64,000 bases of DNA from Streptomonospora wellingtoniae (GCF_031845375.1 NZ_JAVREK010000005.1:62001-126000); one strand, 5' to 3'. Numbered from the stretch's first letter, positions 17,661 through 26,726 are shown. Numbers and translations: made by a program. Notes: generated from the letters alone by a model not told the origin.

Positions 17661-18650
17661 GTGACGCGCTCCGCATCGGCGTTCTGGATCAGCCGGCCCG
17701 GCCGGGGGGAGCTCCGCCGGGCCGAACTGCCCGAGCGCGGACCCGGCGACGTCGAGGTGCGCACGCTCTACTCGGCGGTCAGCCGCGGCACCGAGGAGCT
17801 GGTCTTCCGCGGCGGCGTGCCCGAGAGCCAGTCGGCGGCGATGCGGGCCCCCTTCCAGGACGGCGACTTCCCGGGGCCCGTGAAGTACGGGTACCTCAAC
17901 GTCGGCCGCGTGGAGGCCGGACCTCCGCGCCTACTGGGGCGCACCGTCTTCTGCCTGTACCCGCACCAGACGCGCTACGTCGTCCCCGCCGGTGCGGTCA
18001 CCCCCCTGCCGGACGGCGTTCCGGCACGCCGAGCGGTGCTGGCGGGCACCGTGGAGACCGCTGTCAACGCCGTCTGGGACGCCGCGCCGCTGGTCGGCGA
18101 CAGGATCGCGGTGGTGGGCGGCGGAATGGTCGGCTGCGCGGCGGCCGGTGTGCTGGCGGACCTGCCCGGCGCGCGCGTGCAACTGGTGGACACCGACCCC
18201 GCCCGCGCCGGCACCGCGGAGGCGCTCGGAGTGGACTTCGCCGCTCCGGAGGAGGCGGCGGAGGGCTGCGACGTGGTGGTGCACGCCAGCGCGAGCGAGG
18301 AAGGACTGTCCCGCTCGCTGGAGCTGCTGGCGCCGGAGGGCACCGTGGTGGAACTCAGCTGGTACGGCGACCGCCGGGTCGGCCTGCCGCTCGGCGAGCA
18401 CTTCCACCCCCGCCGGCTGACCATCCGCTCCAGTCAGGTCGGCACCGTCTCTCCCGCCGCCGCACGCGGCGGCCGGGGCTACGCCGAGCGGATGGACCTG
18501 GCGTTGCGCCTGCTCGCCGACGCCCGGTTCGACGCGCTGATCACCGGCGAGAGCCCCTTCGCCGACCTCCCGGGGGTGCTCGCCCGCCTGGCCGGCGGCG
18601 ACCTGCCGCCCCTGTGCCACCGCATCGCCTACCCCGCAGTCGGCGACTGA
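17661..18650 (+). CDS. medium-chain dehydrogenase, zinc-binding-alcohol-dehydrogenase type
   Basis: A 329-aa MDR-fold protein with a Rossmann motif VVGGGMVGCAAAGVL near residue 150 and a C-terminal half of the alcohol dehydrogenase type. The N-terminal catalytic domain lacks the usual GHE zinc motif (it reads VKYGYLNVGRVEAG), so zinc catalysis is doubtful despite the family name. The GTG start has GGGAGGA upstream. It is the first gene of a rightward run (dehydrogenase, pterin-synthase-like, glycosyltransferase, methyltransferase), the last three joined by overlaps. Confidence 0.85.
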   Translation: MTRSASAFWISRPGRGELRRAELPERGPGDVEVRTLYSAVSRGTEELVFRGGVPESQSAAMRAPFQDGDFPGPVKYGYLNVGRVEAGPPRLLGRTVFCLYPHQTRYVVPAGAVTPLPDGVPARRAVLAGTVETAVNAVWDAAPLVGDRIAVVGGGMVGCAAAGVLADLPGARVQLVDTDPARAGTAEALGVDFAAPEEAAEGCDVVVHASASEEGLSRSLELLAPEGTVVELSWYGDRRVGLPLGEHFHPRRLTIRSSQVGTVSPAAARGGRGYAERMDLALRLLADARFDALITGESPFADLPGVLARLAGGDLPPLCHRIAYPAVGD

Positions 18651-18731
18651 GGCGGTCGGCGGCGCGATCCGAACATGCGAGGCGCCTCTCCGGGCGCATA
18701 CCGGAGGGCTTGGGCGGGGAGGAGAGCAGCC

Positions 18732-19130
18732 GTGTTCAGTGTGACCGTCCGCGACCACTTCATGGTCGCCCACAGTTTCCGCGGCGAGGTGTTCGGGCCC
18801 GCGCAAGCCCTGCACGGCGCCACGTTCACCGTCGACGCCTCGTTCCTCAGGTCGGAGCTGGACGCGGACAACGTCGTCGTCGACATCGGTCTGGCATCGC
18901 AGGAGCTGGGGGCGGTCCTCGGGGAGCTGAACTATCGCAACCTCGACGACGAGCCCGCATTCGCCGGGGTCAACACCACCACCGAGTACCTCGCCAAGGT
19001 GGTCGCCGACCGGCTCGGCGAACGCGTAGCAGGCGGGCGCCTCGGCGAAGGCGCCCGCGGCCTGGAGCGGATCGCGGTGACGCTGCACGAGTCGCACATC
19101 GCCGCGGCCTCCTACGAGCGCCCGCTGTGA
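18732..19130 (+). CDS. 6-pyruvoyltetrahydropterin synthase / QueD-like protein
   Basis: A 132-aa T-fold protein. It keeps the first zinc histidine (FMVAHSFRG) and a late LHESHIAAASYER like the family's conserved Glu segment. However, the canonical HGH pair reads HGA (ALHGATFTV), and the catalytic Cys normally just before it is missing (FGPAQALHGA). So it probably does not carry out the standard PTPS or 6-carboxytetrahydropterin reaction, or uses other residues. The GTG start has GGGGAGGAG upstream. Its stop overlaps the glycosyltransferase start (GTGA). Confidence 0.8.
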   Translation: MFSVTVRDHFMVAHSFRGEVFGPAQALHGATFTVDASFLRSELDADNVVVDIGLASQELGAVLGELNYRNLDDEPAFAGVNTTTEYLAKVVADRLGERVAGGRLGEGARGLERIAVTLHESHIAAASYERPL

Positions 19131-20248
19131 GCCGTGCCGCGCCGGGCGGTGCGGGCGCCCGGCGCCCGGCCACGGTGCACGCCCTCCTGCCCGGCGGAAT
19201 CGACGACCCCGCCTCCCCCAGCGGAGGCAACGTCTACGACCGGCGCCTGTGCCGCGCACTCGCGGACACGGGCAGGCCGGTGGCCGAGATCGCCGTACCG
19301 GGCTCCTGGCCGCGGCCCGGCGCCGCCGCCCGCGCGCGGCTGGCCGACGCCCTGGCCGCGCTGCCGGACGGCTCCCTCGTGCTCGCCGACGGCCTGGTGT
19401 GCTGCGGAGTTCCCGAGATCGCCGCCGAACACGCCCGCCGCCTGCGTCTCGCCGCCCTCGTCCACCTGCCCCTGGCGGCCGAAACGGGCCTGCCCTCCGG
19501 GCTCGCCGCGGACCTCGACGCACGGGAGCGCGCGACCCTGCGAGCCTGCGCCGCTGTCGTCGCCACCAGCGCGTGGGCGGCACGGTGGCTGGCCGACCAC
19601 CACGGCCTGGCCGGCGGGCGCACCCACGCGGTGGAGCCGGGAGTCGACCCCGCTCCCCTCGCGGACGGCACCGACGGTGCGACCCGGCTGCTCTGCGTCG
19701 CCTCCCTGACACCGCGCAAGGGCCACGACGTGCTGGCCGAGGCACTGGCCGCCGTCGCCGATCTGGAATGGACCTGCGTGTGCGCCGGGTCCGCCGACCG
19801 CGACCCCGAGCATGCCGCCGCGCTGCGTCGCTCGCTCGACCGCCGCGGCATCGCCGACCGGGTCCGCCTGGCAGGGCCGCTCGGCGGCGCGGAGCTGGAG
19901 CGTGCCTACGCCTCCGCCGACCTGGCGGTGCTGCCGTCGCACTGGGAGACCTACGGCATGGCCGTCACCGAGTCCCTGGCACGCGGCGTCCCGGTGCTGA
20001 CAACCGACGGCGGCGCACTTCCGCACACGCTCGGCACCATTCCGGACGGCACCGCGCCCGGCATGGTGGTTCCCGCGGGCGACGCGTCCGCGCTGGCGGC
20101 CGCGCTGCGGGAGTGGCTGGGGTCGGAGACGCTCCGCGCGAGGCTGCGCGGATTGGCGCAGCGCCGCCGCGCGACGCTCACACCGTGGACAGCGGTCGCC
20201 GCGCGCATGGAGGCCGTCCTGCGGCAGGTGGAAGGGGAGCCGCGGTGA
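19127..20248 (+). CDS. glycosyltransferase family 4
   Basis: A 373-aa GT-B-fold retaining glycosyltransferase, probably using a nucleotide sugar at the membrane face. The C-terminal nucleotide-binding half shows SLTPRKGHDVLAEAL, VRLAGPL and the E-x7-E pattern in SHWETYGMAVTESLARGVPVLTTDGGALP. The N-terminus has a GGNVYDRRL acceptor loop. The GTG at 19127 overlaps the preceding stop by four bases, and the next gene also starts by overlap, so translation is likely coupled. The sugar and acceptor are unknown. Confidence 0.88.
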   Translation: MSRAAPGGAGARRPATVHALLPGGIDDPASPSGGNVYDRRLCRALADTGRPVAEIAVPGSWPRPGAAARARLADALAALPDGSLVLADGLVCCGVPEIAAEHARRLRLAALVHLPLAAETGLPSGLAADLDARERATLRACAAVVATSAWAARWLADHHGLAGGRTHAVEPGVDPAPLADGTDGATRLLCVASLTPRKGHDVLAEALAAVADLEWTCVCAGSADRDPEHAAALRRSLDRRGIADRVRLAGPLGGAELERAYASADLAVLPSHWETYGMAVTESLARGVPVLTTDGGALPHTLGTIPDGTAPGMVVPAGDASALAAALREWLGSETLRARLRGLAQRRRATLTPWTAVAARMEAVLRQVEGEPR

Positions 20249-21093
20249 GCGCCGCGCCGGGGGACGGCGAGTTCACGCCCGACTGGCTGGAACTGCGGGA
20301 GGGAGCCGACGCGGCGTCCCGCTCCACCGAGCTCCTCGAACCGCTGCGCGCCGCTCTCCCTCCGCGGACCGCGGACGGCGCGCTGGTCGTCGCCGACCTC
20401 GGCTGCGGCACGGGGTCGATGGGGCGCTGGCTCGCGCCGCTGCTGAGCGGCGCCCAGCACTGGGTCCTCTTCGACCGCGACCCCGGACTGCTCGCCCGCG
20501 CCCGCGACGGGCTGCCCGCGCGGTCGGCCGACGGCAAGCCCGTCACCGCGGAGACCCGGCCGGCCGAGTTGACCCGGCTGGAGGGCGCGGATCTGTCCGG
20601 CGCGGCGCTGGTCACCGCTTCGGCGCTGCTCGACCTGCTGACGGCCGAGGAGTGCGCCCGGTTGGCGCGCGCCTGCGCGGCGGCCGACCGCCCCGCGCTG
20701 TTGACCCTCTCCGTCGACGGGCGAGTGGAGCTGGACCCCCCGCACCCGCTCGACCGGCCGTTCGCCGACGCCTTCAACGCCCACCAGCGCCGCCCGGTGG
20801 CCGGCCGGCGGCTGCTCGGCCCGGGCGCTCCGGCCGCGGCGGCCGCCGCGTTCGACGGCCTCGGCGCACGCGTGCGCGAGCGACCCAGCCCGTGGCGCCT
20901 GGGTGCCGACGACAGCGCTCTGGCCGCCGAATGGCTGCGCGGCCGGGTCGCCGCCGCCGTAGAACAGCGCCCCGCCCTGTCCTCCGCGGCGGCCGGCTAT
21001 CTCGACCAGCGCCTGGAGCAGTGCGCCGCCGGCCGCCTGCGCGCCTTGGTCGGCCACCGCGACCTGCTCGCGCTGCCGCGCCCCGCGCCCTGA
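20245..21093 (+). CDS. SAM-dependent methyltransferase
   Basis: A 282-aa class I methyltransferase. Motif I is VADLGCGTGSMGRW (about residue 49), followed by an acidic residue ending strand 2 (VLFDRDPGLL) and SGAALVTASALLDLLT as the post-II/III region. The C-terminal region is Ala/Arg-rich. It begins with a GTG overlapping the glycosyltransferase stop, so it belongs to the same transcript. A 61-bp palindromic repeat begins 28 bp after its stop. The target is unknown. Confidence 0.85.
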   Translation: MSAAPGDGEFTPDWLELREGADAASRSTELLEPLRAALPPRTADGALVVADLGCGTGSMGRWLAPLLSGAQHWVLFDRDPGLLARARDGLPARSADGKPVTAETRPAELTRLEGADLSGAALVTASALLDLLTAEECARLARACAAADRPALLTLSVDGRVELDPPHPLDRPFADAFNAHQRRPVAGRRLLGPGAPAAAAAAFDGLGARVRERPSPWRLGADDSALAAEWLRGRVAAAVEQRPALSSAAAGYLDQRLEQCAAGRLRALVGHRDLLALPRPAP

Positions 21094-21121
21094 CGCATGC
21101 CTCCCCCGGAGGCCGAACCCC

Positions 21122-21182
21122 GCCGATCTCGTAGCCATCGCAAAGGGAAATCGCTTTCCTTCACGATGGCTACAAGATCGGC
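21122..21182 (+). repeat. 61-bp palindromic repeat, copy 2 (orientation A)
   Basis: Arms 21122-21140 and 21164-21182 pair at 18 of 19 positions (GCCGATCTCGTAGCCATCG on the left) around a 23-nt loop containing GGAAATCGCTTTCC. It lies just after the methyltransferase stop. Confidence 0.95.
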
Positions 21183-21367
21183 GGTGGTGTGCCGCGGCCC
21201 GCCTCCGGTCCGGCTGCGGCCGACTAACGGACGCCGTGCGGTCGCGCTTTCGGACGGGCCCGGGGGCGGCGGGCAGAAGGAGGGGGTAGGACGGACAGTG
21301 GATCCGCTTGCGGCGGCCGCGGTCGCGGGCCGCGCAGCGGTCCGGGTTCTCGACCGGGGGGGTGGCG

Positions 21368-22399
21368 ATGCGCGCGTTCTGGCCCTGGCTGCGGGTGCTG
21401 CTGGGCGCCGCCGTGCTCGCGCTGCTGGTGCGGACCCTGGGCGCCGAGCCGTTCGTGCGCGCGGTCGGGATGATCGGCGCGCCCGCTCTGGCCGCCGCGC
21501 TGGGGATCGGCGCAGTCACGACCCTGGCCGCGGCCGGGCGCTGGATGGTCGTGGCGCGCGGGATGGGGCTGCGGCTCGATGCGGTGCGCGCCGTCGCCGA
21601 CTACTACCGGGCGCTGGTGCTCAACGCGGTCCTCCCGGCAGGCGTCCTCGGCGACGTGCACCGCGCCTACGAGCACGGCCGCACCTCGGCCGCCGAGCGC
21701 GCGGGCGGCGCCGGCCGGGCGGTGCGCGCGGTGGTGCTGGAGCGCGCCGCCGGGCAGGCGGTGCTGATATCGGTCGCGGCGGCCGTGCTGGTCCTGCGGC
21801 CGGATCTGCTAGCCGCCGCCGCCCGGACGCTGCCCTCGGCTCCGTCGGCGGTCGCCTCCGCCGGGCTCGTCCTGGCGGCGGGCGGTGCATGCGCGGTCTG
21901 GCTGCTGCGGTCCGAACGCGGTCGGCGCCTGCTGCGCCGCGCGCGGGCGTGGGCGGCCGAGGCGCGCGCGGCGCTGCTCCACCGCGGTCAGTGGCCGGCG
22001 GTCGCGGGACTGTCTGCGGCCGCGCTCGCCGGGCACCTGTCTTTGTTCGTCGTCGCCGCGCGGATCGCCGGCACGGACGCGCCGGTCGCCGAGCTGCTTC
22101 CGCCCCTGCTGCTCGCCCTGCTGGCGATGAGTCTGCCGATCGGGGTGGGCGGCTGGGGACCACGGGAGTCCGCCGCCGCGCTGGGCTTCGCCGCCGTCGG
22201 CCTCGGCGCAGAGCTCGGCTTGCGCGCGGCGGTGGTCTACGGGGTCCTGGCACTGGTCGCGAGCGTGCCGGGGGTAATCGCCCTGGTACCGCTGAAGCGG
22301 CCCCGGCCACGCCGTGCGGCCGCGGCGCCGCCCGGCTCGGAGCCGGCGGCAGGAGAGGCCGCCCGGCGCGGGCGGGCGCCGACCGGTGCGCGGGCCTGA
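21368..22399 (+). CDS. lysylphosphatidylglycerol-synthase-type flippase (YbhN/AglD2 family)
   Basis: A 343-aa integral membrane protein with seven or eight hydrophobic helices, of the family named for the LPG synthase transmembrane region. A conserved-looking motif is YYRALVLNAVLPAGVLGDVHRAYEHG (about residues 78-103), and the C-terminal helix contains PIGVGGWGPRESAAALGF. Such proteins are thought to flip lipid-linked glycans. It lies 274 bp beyond the glycosyltransferase/methyltransferase pair and has its own start region, so it fits a glycolipid-export role. The tail is Arg/Pro-rich and probably disordered. Confidence 0.85.
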   Translation: MRAFWPWLRVLLGAAVLALLVRTLGAEPFVRAVGMIGAPALAAALGIGAVTTLAAAGRWMVVARGMGLRLDAVRAVADYYRALVLNAVLPAGVLGDVHRAYEHGRTSAAERAGGAGRAVRAVVLERAAGQAVLISVAAAVLVLRPDLLAAAARTLPSAPSAVASAGLVLAAGGACAVWLLRSERGRRLLRRARAWAAEARAALLHRGQWPAVAGLSAAALAGHLSLFVVAARIAGTDAPVAELLPPLLLALLAMSLPIGVGGWGPRESAAALGFAAVGLGAELGLRAAVVYGVLALVASVPGVIALVPLKRPRPRRAAAAPPGSEPAAGEAARRGRAPTGARA

Positions 22400-22538
22400 A
22401 CGCGACCGGGGCCGCCGACTGCGCCAAGCGGGTTCGACGACCGGAACCGCGCCCGTCCCGCGCGGCCGGCGGGGCTCCCCTGCCAACCGCCGCCCCGGCG
22501 CCTGCGGCGCGGCGTCCACGCCGTACTCGGCCCGACCG

Positions 22539-23171
22539 TCAGAGGCGGCGCACGCGGGCGAGCCAGGCGGCCTGGTCGACCCTGGTGTCCGGTTCGACGC
22601 CCAGGTGTGCGGCCGTGTCGTCGCCGACCACGACGCAGCGGTAGCGCGCGGGCCTCAGCTCCTCCAGCTCCCAGCCGGCGCCGAAGGCCTCGCGGATCTC
22701 GCTGTCGCCGATCCGCGGCCCGAATCCGGGCTCGGCATCGGAGAGGGCGAGGACGTGCACCACACCGCCGGGGCGGCAGGCGGCGTGCAGCGACGCGACG
22801 TAGGCGGCGCGGTGCTCCCCCTCGAAGACGTGGAACAGGGCGCTGTCGAGGACCGTGTCGTAGCGGCGCTCCGCCTCGCCGAGCGCGAACGCGTCGGCGA
22901 CCTCGAACTCCGCGTCGACGCCCTGCTCGGCGGCGTTGGTGCGCGCCTTCTCGACGGCGCGCGGCGAGAAGTCGATCCCCCGCACGTCGTAGCCCAGGCG
23001 CGCGAGGTGGATGGTGTGCTCGCCGGTGCCGCAGCCGGGGTCGAGCACCGCGCCGCCGATCCGGCCGTCCCGCTCCAGCGCCAGCACCTCCGGCTGCGGC
23101 TCGCCGATCACCCAGGGTGCGGAATCGCTCTCATACGCGGAATCGAAAAGGGACGCCGACGTCGTCGCCAT
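22539..23171 (-). CDS. class I SAM-dependent methyltransferase
   Basis: A 210-aa methyltransferase with motif I VLDPGCGTGEHTIHLARLGYDVRGID (residues about 42-68), a post-motif ADAFALGEAERRYDTVLDSALFHVF and a C-terminal AAWLARVRRL. The Asp-Pro-Gly-Cys form of motif I and overall length match small-molecule methyltransferases such as thiopurine or tellurite-resistance types. The ATG at 23171 is preceded by a GAGGAGC ribosome site on the minus strand. The target is unknown. Confidence 0.88.
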   Translation of the reverse strand: MATTSASLFDSAYESDSAPWVIGEPQPEVLALERDGRIGGAVLDPGCGTGEHTIHLARLGYDVRGIDFSPRAVEKARTNAAEQGVDAEFEVADAFALGEAERRYDTVLDSALFHVFEGEHRAAYVASLHAACRPGGVVHVLALSDAEPGFGPRIGDSEIREAFGAGWELEELRPARYRCVVVGDDTAAHLGVEPDTRVDQAAWLARVRRL

Positions 23172-23366
23172 GGCCTGCTCCTCTGACGGGCTCGAAGGGA
23201 TCGGAGGACGCGAAGGGCCGACCGCGCCGGGCTCGCGCGGCCCGCCAGGGGGACCGCCGTCCAGTCGCGCCCCCCTCGCTCCTCCGGCGTACGCCCTACT
23301 CTGCTACCTCAAGCGCAATCGAGGTCAAGCGGCTTCGGCCGCGCCGGACACCTCGGCGGGGCCGGT

Positions 23367-23660
23367 TCAGCCCGGGTCCACGCCGTCAGGTCGGAGCAGG
23401 TGCGGCGCATGGGCGCGTACCGCTCGGACGACCTCGTCGGGATGCGGGTTGACCATGGCCGCCGGACCGACGAAGACGGTCGGCACGGTCTCGTCGCCGC
23501 CGGTCGCCGCGCGCACGCGGGCCGCGGCGGCCGGGTCCTTCCAGATGTCGGTCTCGGCGAGCGGTATCCCGCGCCGGCGCAATCTCAGGCGAAGCATGAA
23601 GCAGAAGGGGCACCCCGGACGCCAGTGGAACTCGACGCCGGGAACATCGCGATCGGTCAT
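23367..23660 (-). CDS. glutaredoxin-like protein (possible mycoredoxin)
   Basis: A 97-aa thioredoxin-fold protein with the active-site motif CPFC (WRPGCPFCFMLR, about residues 16-19) and the cis-proline segment ETVPTVFVGPAAMVNP. Actinomycetes use mycothiol rather than glutathione, and proteins of this size and motif often act as mycothiol-dependent reductases. That role is an inference. It lies alone between two divergently arranged units. Confidence 0.85.
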   Translation of the reverse strand: MTDRDVPGVEFHWRPGCPFCFMLRLRLRRRGIPLAETDIWKDPAAAARVRAATGGDETVPTVFVGPAAMVNPHPDEVVRAVRAHAPHLLRPDGVDPG

Positions 23661-23790
23661 GGCCCCTACCTACCCGCGCAGTCCGGTGCCGACCGGGCTC
23701 ATCGACGTCCCGGACGGCGAGCCGCCCGGTCGCACCGCCCGCCGGGTCCGCCGGCCGATCGACCGTTTCCGGGGAGGGTCCGACCGCTTC

Positions 23791-23808
23791 ATACCTACCA
23801 GTCGGTAT
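23791..23808. promoter_or_regulatory. inverted repeat ATACCTACCAGTCGGTAT
   Basis: Seven of eight arm positions match around a two-base centre. This is a TetR-like operator shape, 56 bp before the acyl-CoA ligase start. No TetR gene is adjacent, so the regulator would act from elsewhere. Confidence 0.6.
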
Positions 23809-23864
23809 TCTCCTCTGCGACTATGGCACAGGACACACCGGTGCCCCGCTCGCAAGGAGGACCC

Positions 23865-25403
23865 ATGCTCAACCTGGCGATCGTGCTGGAGGACAGCGCC
23901 CAGAAGCACCCCGATCGCACCGCCCTGGTCCAGGGGGACGTGCGCATGCCCTACTCCATGGTCGACGCGCTCGCCAACCAGGTGGCCGACCTGCTGGTCG
24001 CGCGCGGGATCGGGCCCGGGGACAAGGTGGCGCTCGCCTGCCCCAACCTCCCCTACTTCCCGCTGGTCTACTTCGGCGCCCTGAAGGCGGGCGCGGTCGT
24101 CGTCCCGCTCAACGTGCTCTCCCAGGCGCGCGAGCTCTCCTATTTCCTGGAGGACTCCGACGCCAAGGCGCTCTTCTGCTTCGAGGGCACGCCCGACCTG
24201 CCGCTGGGACAGCGCGGCAAGGAGGCCTTCGACGCCGTCCCCGGCACCGAGCACTTCATCGTCCTCCCGGCCGCGGCGCCGGCCACCGAGTCCTCGATCG
24301 AGGGTGCGGAGACACTGTGGGGCGCGCTGCAGGGGGCCTGCGACCGCTTCGAGTCGGTGCAGACCTCCGCCGACGACACCGCCGTCATCCTCTACACCAG
24401 CGGCACCACCGGCCATCCCAAGGGCGCCGAGCTCACCCACCAGAACATGCTGATGAACGCGATGATCAATGACGAGCTGGTGACCGGCCGACCGGGCGAG
24501 GACTCCACGCTGGCGGTGCTGCCGCTGTTCCACTCCTTCGGCCAGTCCTCGATCATGAACGCCGGACTGCGCCGCGGCGCGAAGCTGGTGCTGATGCCCC
24601 GGTTCGATCCGGTCGAGGCGCTGTCGCTGATGCGCGAGGAGCGGGTCACCCTTTTCGCGGGCGTACCCACCATGTACTGGGCGCTGCTGTCGGCGGTGCG
24701 CGCGGGCGGCTTGGAGGTTCCCGCCCTGGAGTCGGCGGTCTCGGGCGGGGCGGCGCTGCCGCTGGAGGTCCTCAAGGACTTCCGCGAAGTCTTCGGCGTG
24801 CAGATCCTGGAGGGCTACGGACTCTCCGAGACCGCGCCCACCGCCAGCTTCAACCAGCTGTCCCGGCCCACCAAGCCCGGTTCGATCGGCTTCCCGGTGT
24901 GGGGCGTGCAGATGAAGCTGGTCGACGGCGACGGGAAGACCGTGGAGGGCGAGGGCCCCGGCGAGGTCGCCATCCGCGGCCACAACGTCATGAAGGGCTA
25001 CTACAAGCGCCCGGAGGCCACGGCCGAAGCGATGCGCGACGGGTGGTTCCGCACCGGCGACATCGCGCGGCGCGACGAGGACGGCTACTACTTCATCGTC
25101 GACCGCGCCAAAGACATGATCATCCGCGGCGGCTTCAACGTCTATCCGCGGGAGGTGGAGGAGGTGCTGATCGCCCACGAGGCGGTCTCGCTGGCAGCGG
25201 TGGTGGGCGCGCCCCACGACACCCACGGCGAGGAGGTCACGGCGTTCGTCGTGCCCGAGGCCGGCACCGAGCCGACCGAGGAGGAGCTGGTCGCGTGGTG
25301 CCGCGACCGGCTGGCCGCGTTCAAGTACCCGCGCTCGGTGGAGCTCCGCGAGTCGCTGCCGATGAACGCCACGGGCAAGATCCTCAAGCGCGAACTGCGG
25401 TAG
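23865..25403 (+). CDS. acyl-CoA synthetase (long-chain fatty-acid-CoA ligase)
   Basis: A 512-aa adenylate-forming enzyme that activates a carboxylate through an acyl-AMP to the CoA thioester. The P-loop-like motif ILYTSGTTGHPKGAELTH is near residue 175; GYGLSETAPT is the A5 motif, and GWFRTGDIARRDEDGYYFIVDR contains A7/A8. The adenylation lysine is in NATGKILKREL at the C-terminus. AAGGAGG directly before the ATG sets the start. Chain length cannot be told. A TetR-type palindrome lies upstream and a 10-bp hairpin downstream, so it appears monocistronic. Confidence 0.94.
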   Translation: MLNLAIVLEDSAQKHPDRTALVQGDVRMPYSMVDALANQVADLLVARGIGPGDKVALACPNLPYFPLVYFGALKAGAVVVPLNVLSQARELSYFLEDSDAKALFCFEGTPDLPLGQRGKEAFDAVPGTEHFIVLPAAAPATESSIEGAETLWGALQGACDRFESVQTSADDTAVILYTSGTTGHPKGAELTHQNMLMNAMINDELVTGRPGEDSTLAVLPLFHSFGQSSIMNAGLRRGAKLVLMPRFDPVEALSLMREERVTLFAGVPTMYWALLSAVRAGGLEVPALESAVSGGAALPLEVLKDFREVFGVQILEGYGLSETAPTASFNQLSRPTKPGSIGFPVWGVQMKLVDGDGKTVEGEGPGEVAIRGHNVMKGYYKRPEATAEAMRDGWFRTGDIARRDEDGYYFIVDRAKDMIIRGGFNVYPREVEEVLIAHEAVSLAAVVGAPHDTHGEEVTAFVVPEAGTEPTEEELVAWCRDRLAAFKYPRSVELRESLPMNATGKILKRELR

Positions 25404-25814
25404 CCCGGCGCCGCTCCGCCGCTCACGCGCGGCACCCCAGCGCGGCGGGGTTCGCGCGGCGCCCGGGTACCGGTCCCGGACCGAGGAGGCCCGGGACCGG
25501 CCACGCGACCGGAGCGCGGCACGCCCTCCCCTCATCGGCGGCCGCCCCGGCCGGTCGTCCCCTCCGGCCGATCACGGGTGTTCTCCGGAGGCACGCCGCT
25601 GCAAGTTCATATTCGCGGCCGTCGATGTGTCAAGGCTGGTCGGGGCCGCGATTCCGTATCGAAGCAGAACCGCCGCCACCTCCGAGTCCGAACCCGGGCG
25701 GCTCCTCGACGCATCCACGCGAACTTGACAATCCGTACCGCGTTCGCGAATCCTCACGAATCACGCGAGGCCGTGAAGAACGGCCCGCCCCGCATTCCCC
25801 CTCGGAGGTCTTCC
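25404..25814. other. 411-bp gap: terminator, then probable promoter
   Basis: Apart from the hairpin at 25470-25500, I see only a TTGACA at 25725 that could be a -35 box for the next gene. Confidence 0.4.
25470..25500 (+). terminator. terminator after acyl-CoA ligase
   Basis: CCGGTCCCGG (25470-25479) pairs perfectly with CCGGGACCGG (25491-25500) around an 11-nt loop, 66 nt after the stop. Confidence 0.6.
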
Positions 25815-26594
25815 GTGTACGACATGCTGCTCGTCCTGACGGGCGCGGCCATAAGCCTGGTGACCAGCGTCGTTGTGACCTGGGCGCAGGGCCGGCAGGT
25901 CCGCAAGGGCGAGAACCGCGTCGCCGCCCGCGAGTCGACGCGCCAGCTGACCGGCCTGTTCATCGCCGAACGCCAAGGCGCCGCCGAATCGGACGGCGCC
26001 GAACCGACACCGGCTCTGGCAGAAGCGGAGATGATGTCGGTGGCGATCTCCGACCGCCGCACGCGCGAACGGATGCGTGCGATCATCCGGTTGCTGCGCG
26101 AGCTGTGGCTCCCCGAGCTTCAGGAGCTCAGCGGCGCCAAGCCGGCGGTCATGCGCCCGCTGCTGTGCGACCACGCCTTGGAGGTGCTGGGCGCGCACTT
26201 CCGCAACGAACGGCTGCCCGCCGTGCCGCAGAACGTGCAGAAGATGCTCGACGTCGAGGACGAAGCGCTGAGCATCCATGCCGGCGGAGCCCCGCGCAGC
26301 GTCGCGTCCGCCGTCAAGACCGCGGACAAGACCGCGGGCCCGGGTTCCTCCGGCTCGACCGCCTCCTCCGGCGGCGGCTCGGGCAAGGGCTCGTCGTCCA
26401 CCGCCAAGGGATCCGCACAGGCCGCCAAGGGCTCTTCGCCGGCGGCCTCCGACGCGGAGGCCCCGGCACCGCGCGGCCGCATCCGCCGCAAGCAGTCCGC
26501 GGACGAGGAGCCCGCCAAGCAGTCGCGCCGCTCCAAGGCCGGCCAGGGCGCCGACGACGACTCGCACAGCGCCTTCTGGAACGACGAGGCCTGA
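25815..26594 (+). CDS. membrane-anchored protein with disordered tail
   Basis: A 259-aa protein. Residues 1-25 form a single hydrophobic helix (MLLVLTGAAISLVTSVVVTWAQG), residues 30-150 are a helical, charged domain (RRTRERMRAIIRLLRELWLPELQEL...), and from about 160 the chain is Gly/Ser/Lys/Ala-rich low complexity, ending in a basic then acidic stretch (DDDSHSAFWNDEA). The GTG at 25815 follows GGAGG. No family recognised; a cytoplasmic-facing anchored protein is the simplest reading. Confidence 0.72.
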   Translation: MYDMLLVLTGAAISLVTSVVVTWAQGRQVRKGENRVAARESTRQLTGLFIAERQGAAESDGAEPTPALAEAEMMSVAISDRRTRERMRAIIRLLRELWLPELQELSGAKPAVMRPLLCDHALEVLGAHFRNERLPAVPQNVQKMLDVEDEALSIHAGGAPRSVASAVKTADKTAGPGSSGSTASSGGGSGKGSSSTAKGSAQAAKGSSPAASDAEAPAPRGRIRRKQSADEEPAKQSRRSKAGQGADDDSHSAFWNDEA

Positions 26595-26625
26595 CACTCG
26601 GCCTCCTCCCCCCCGGCACACGAAC

Positions 26626-26663
26626 GGGCGGTCCCGGCGCAGGCAGGTGCACCGGGGCCGCCC
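26626..26663. terminator. terminator between convergent genes
   Basis: Twelve-base arms GGGCGGTCCCGG (26626-26637) and CCGGGGCCGCCC (26652-26663) pair with one G-T wobble around a 14-nt loop, between the anchored protein and the protease. Confidence 0.65.
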
Positions 26664-26726
26664 TCATTCGTCTGTCGGAAGCCGGGGCAGGGAGGCTCCC
26701 TCAGCGGGAGCGGCTCCGCGGCCGGG

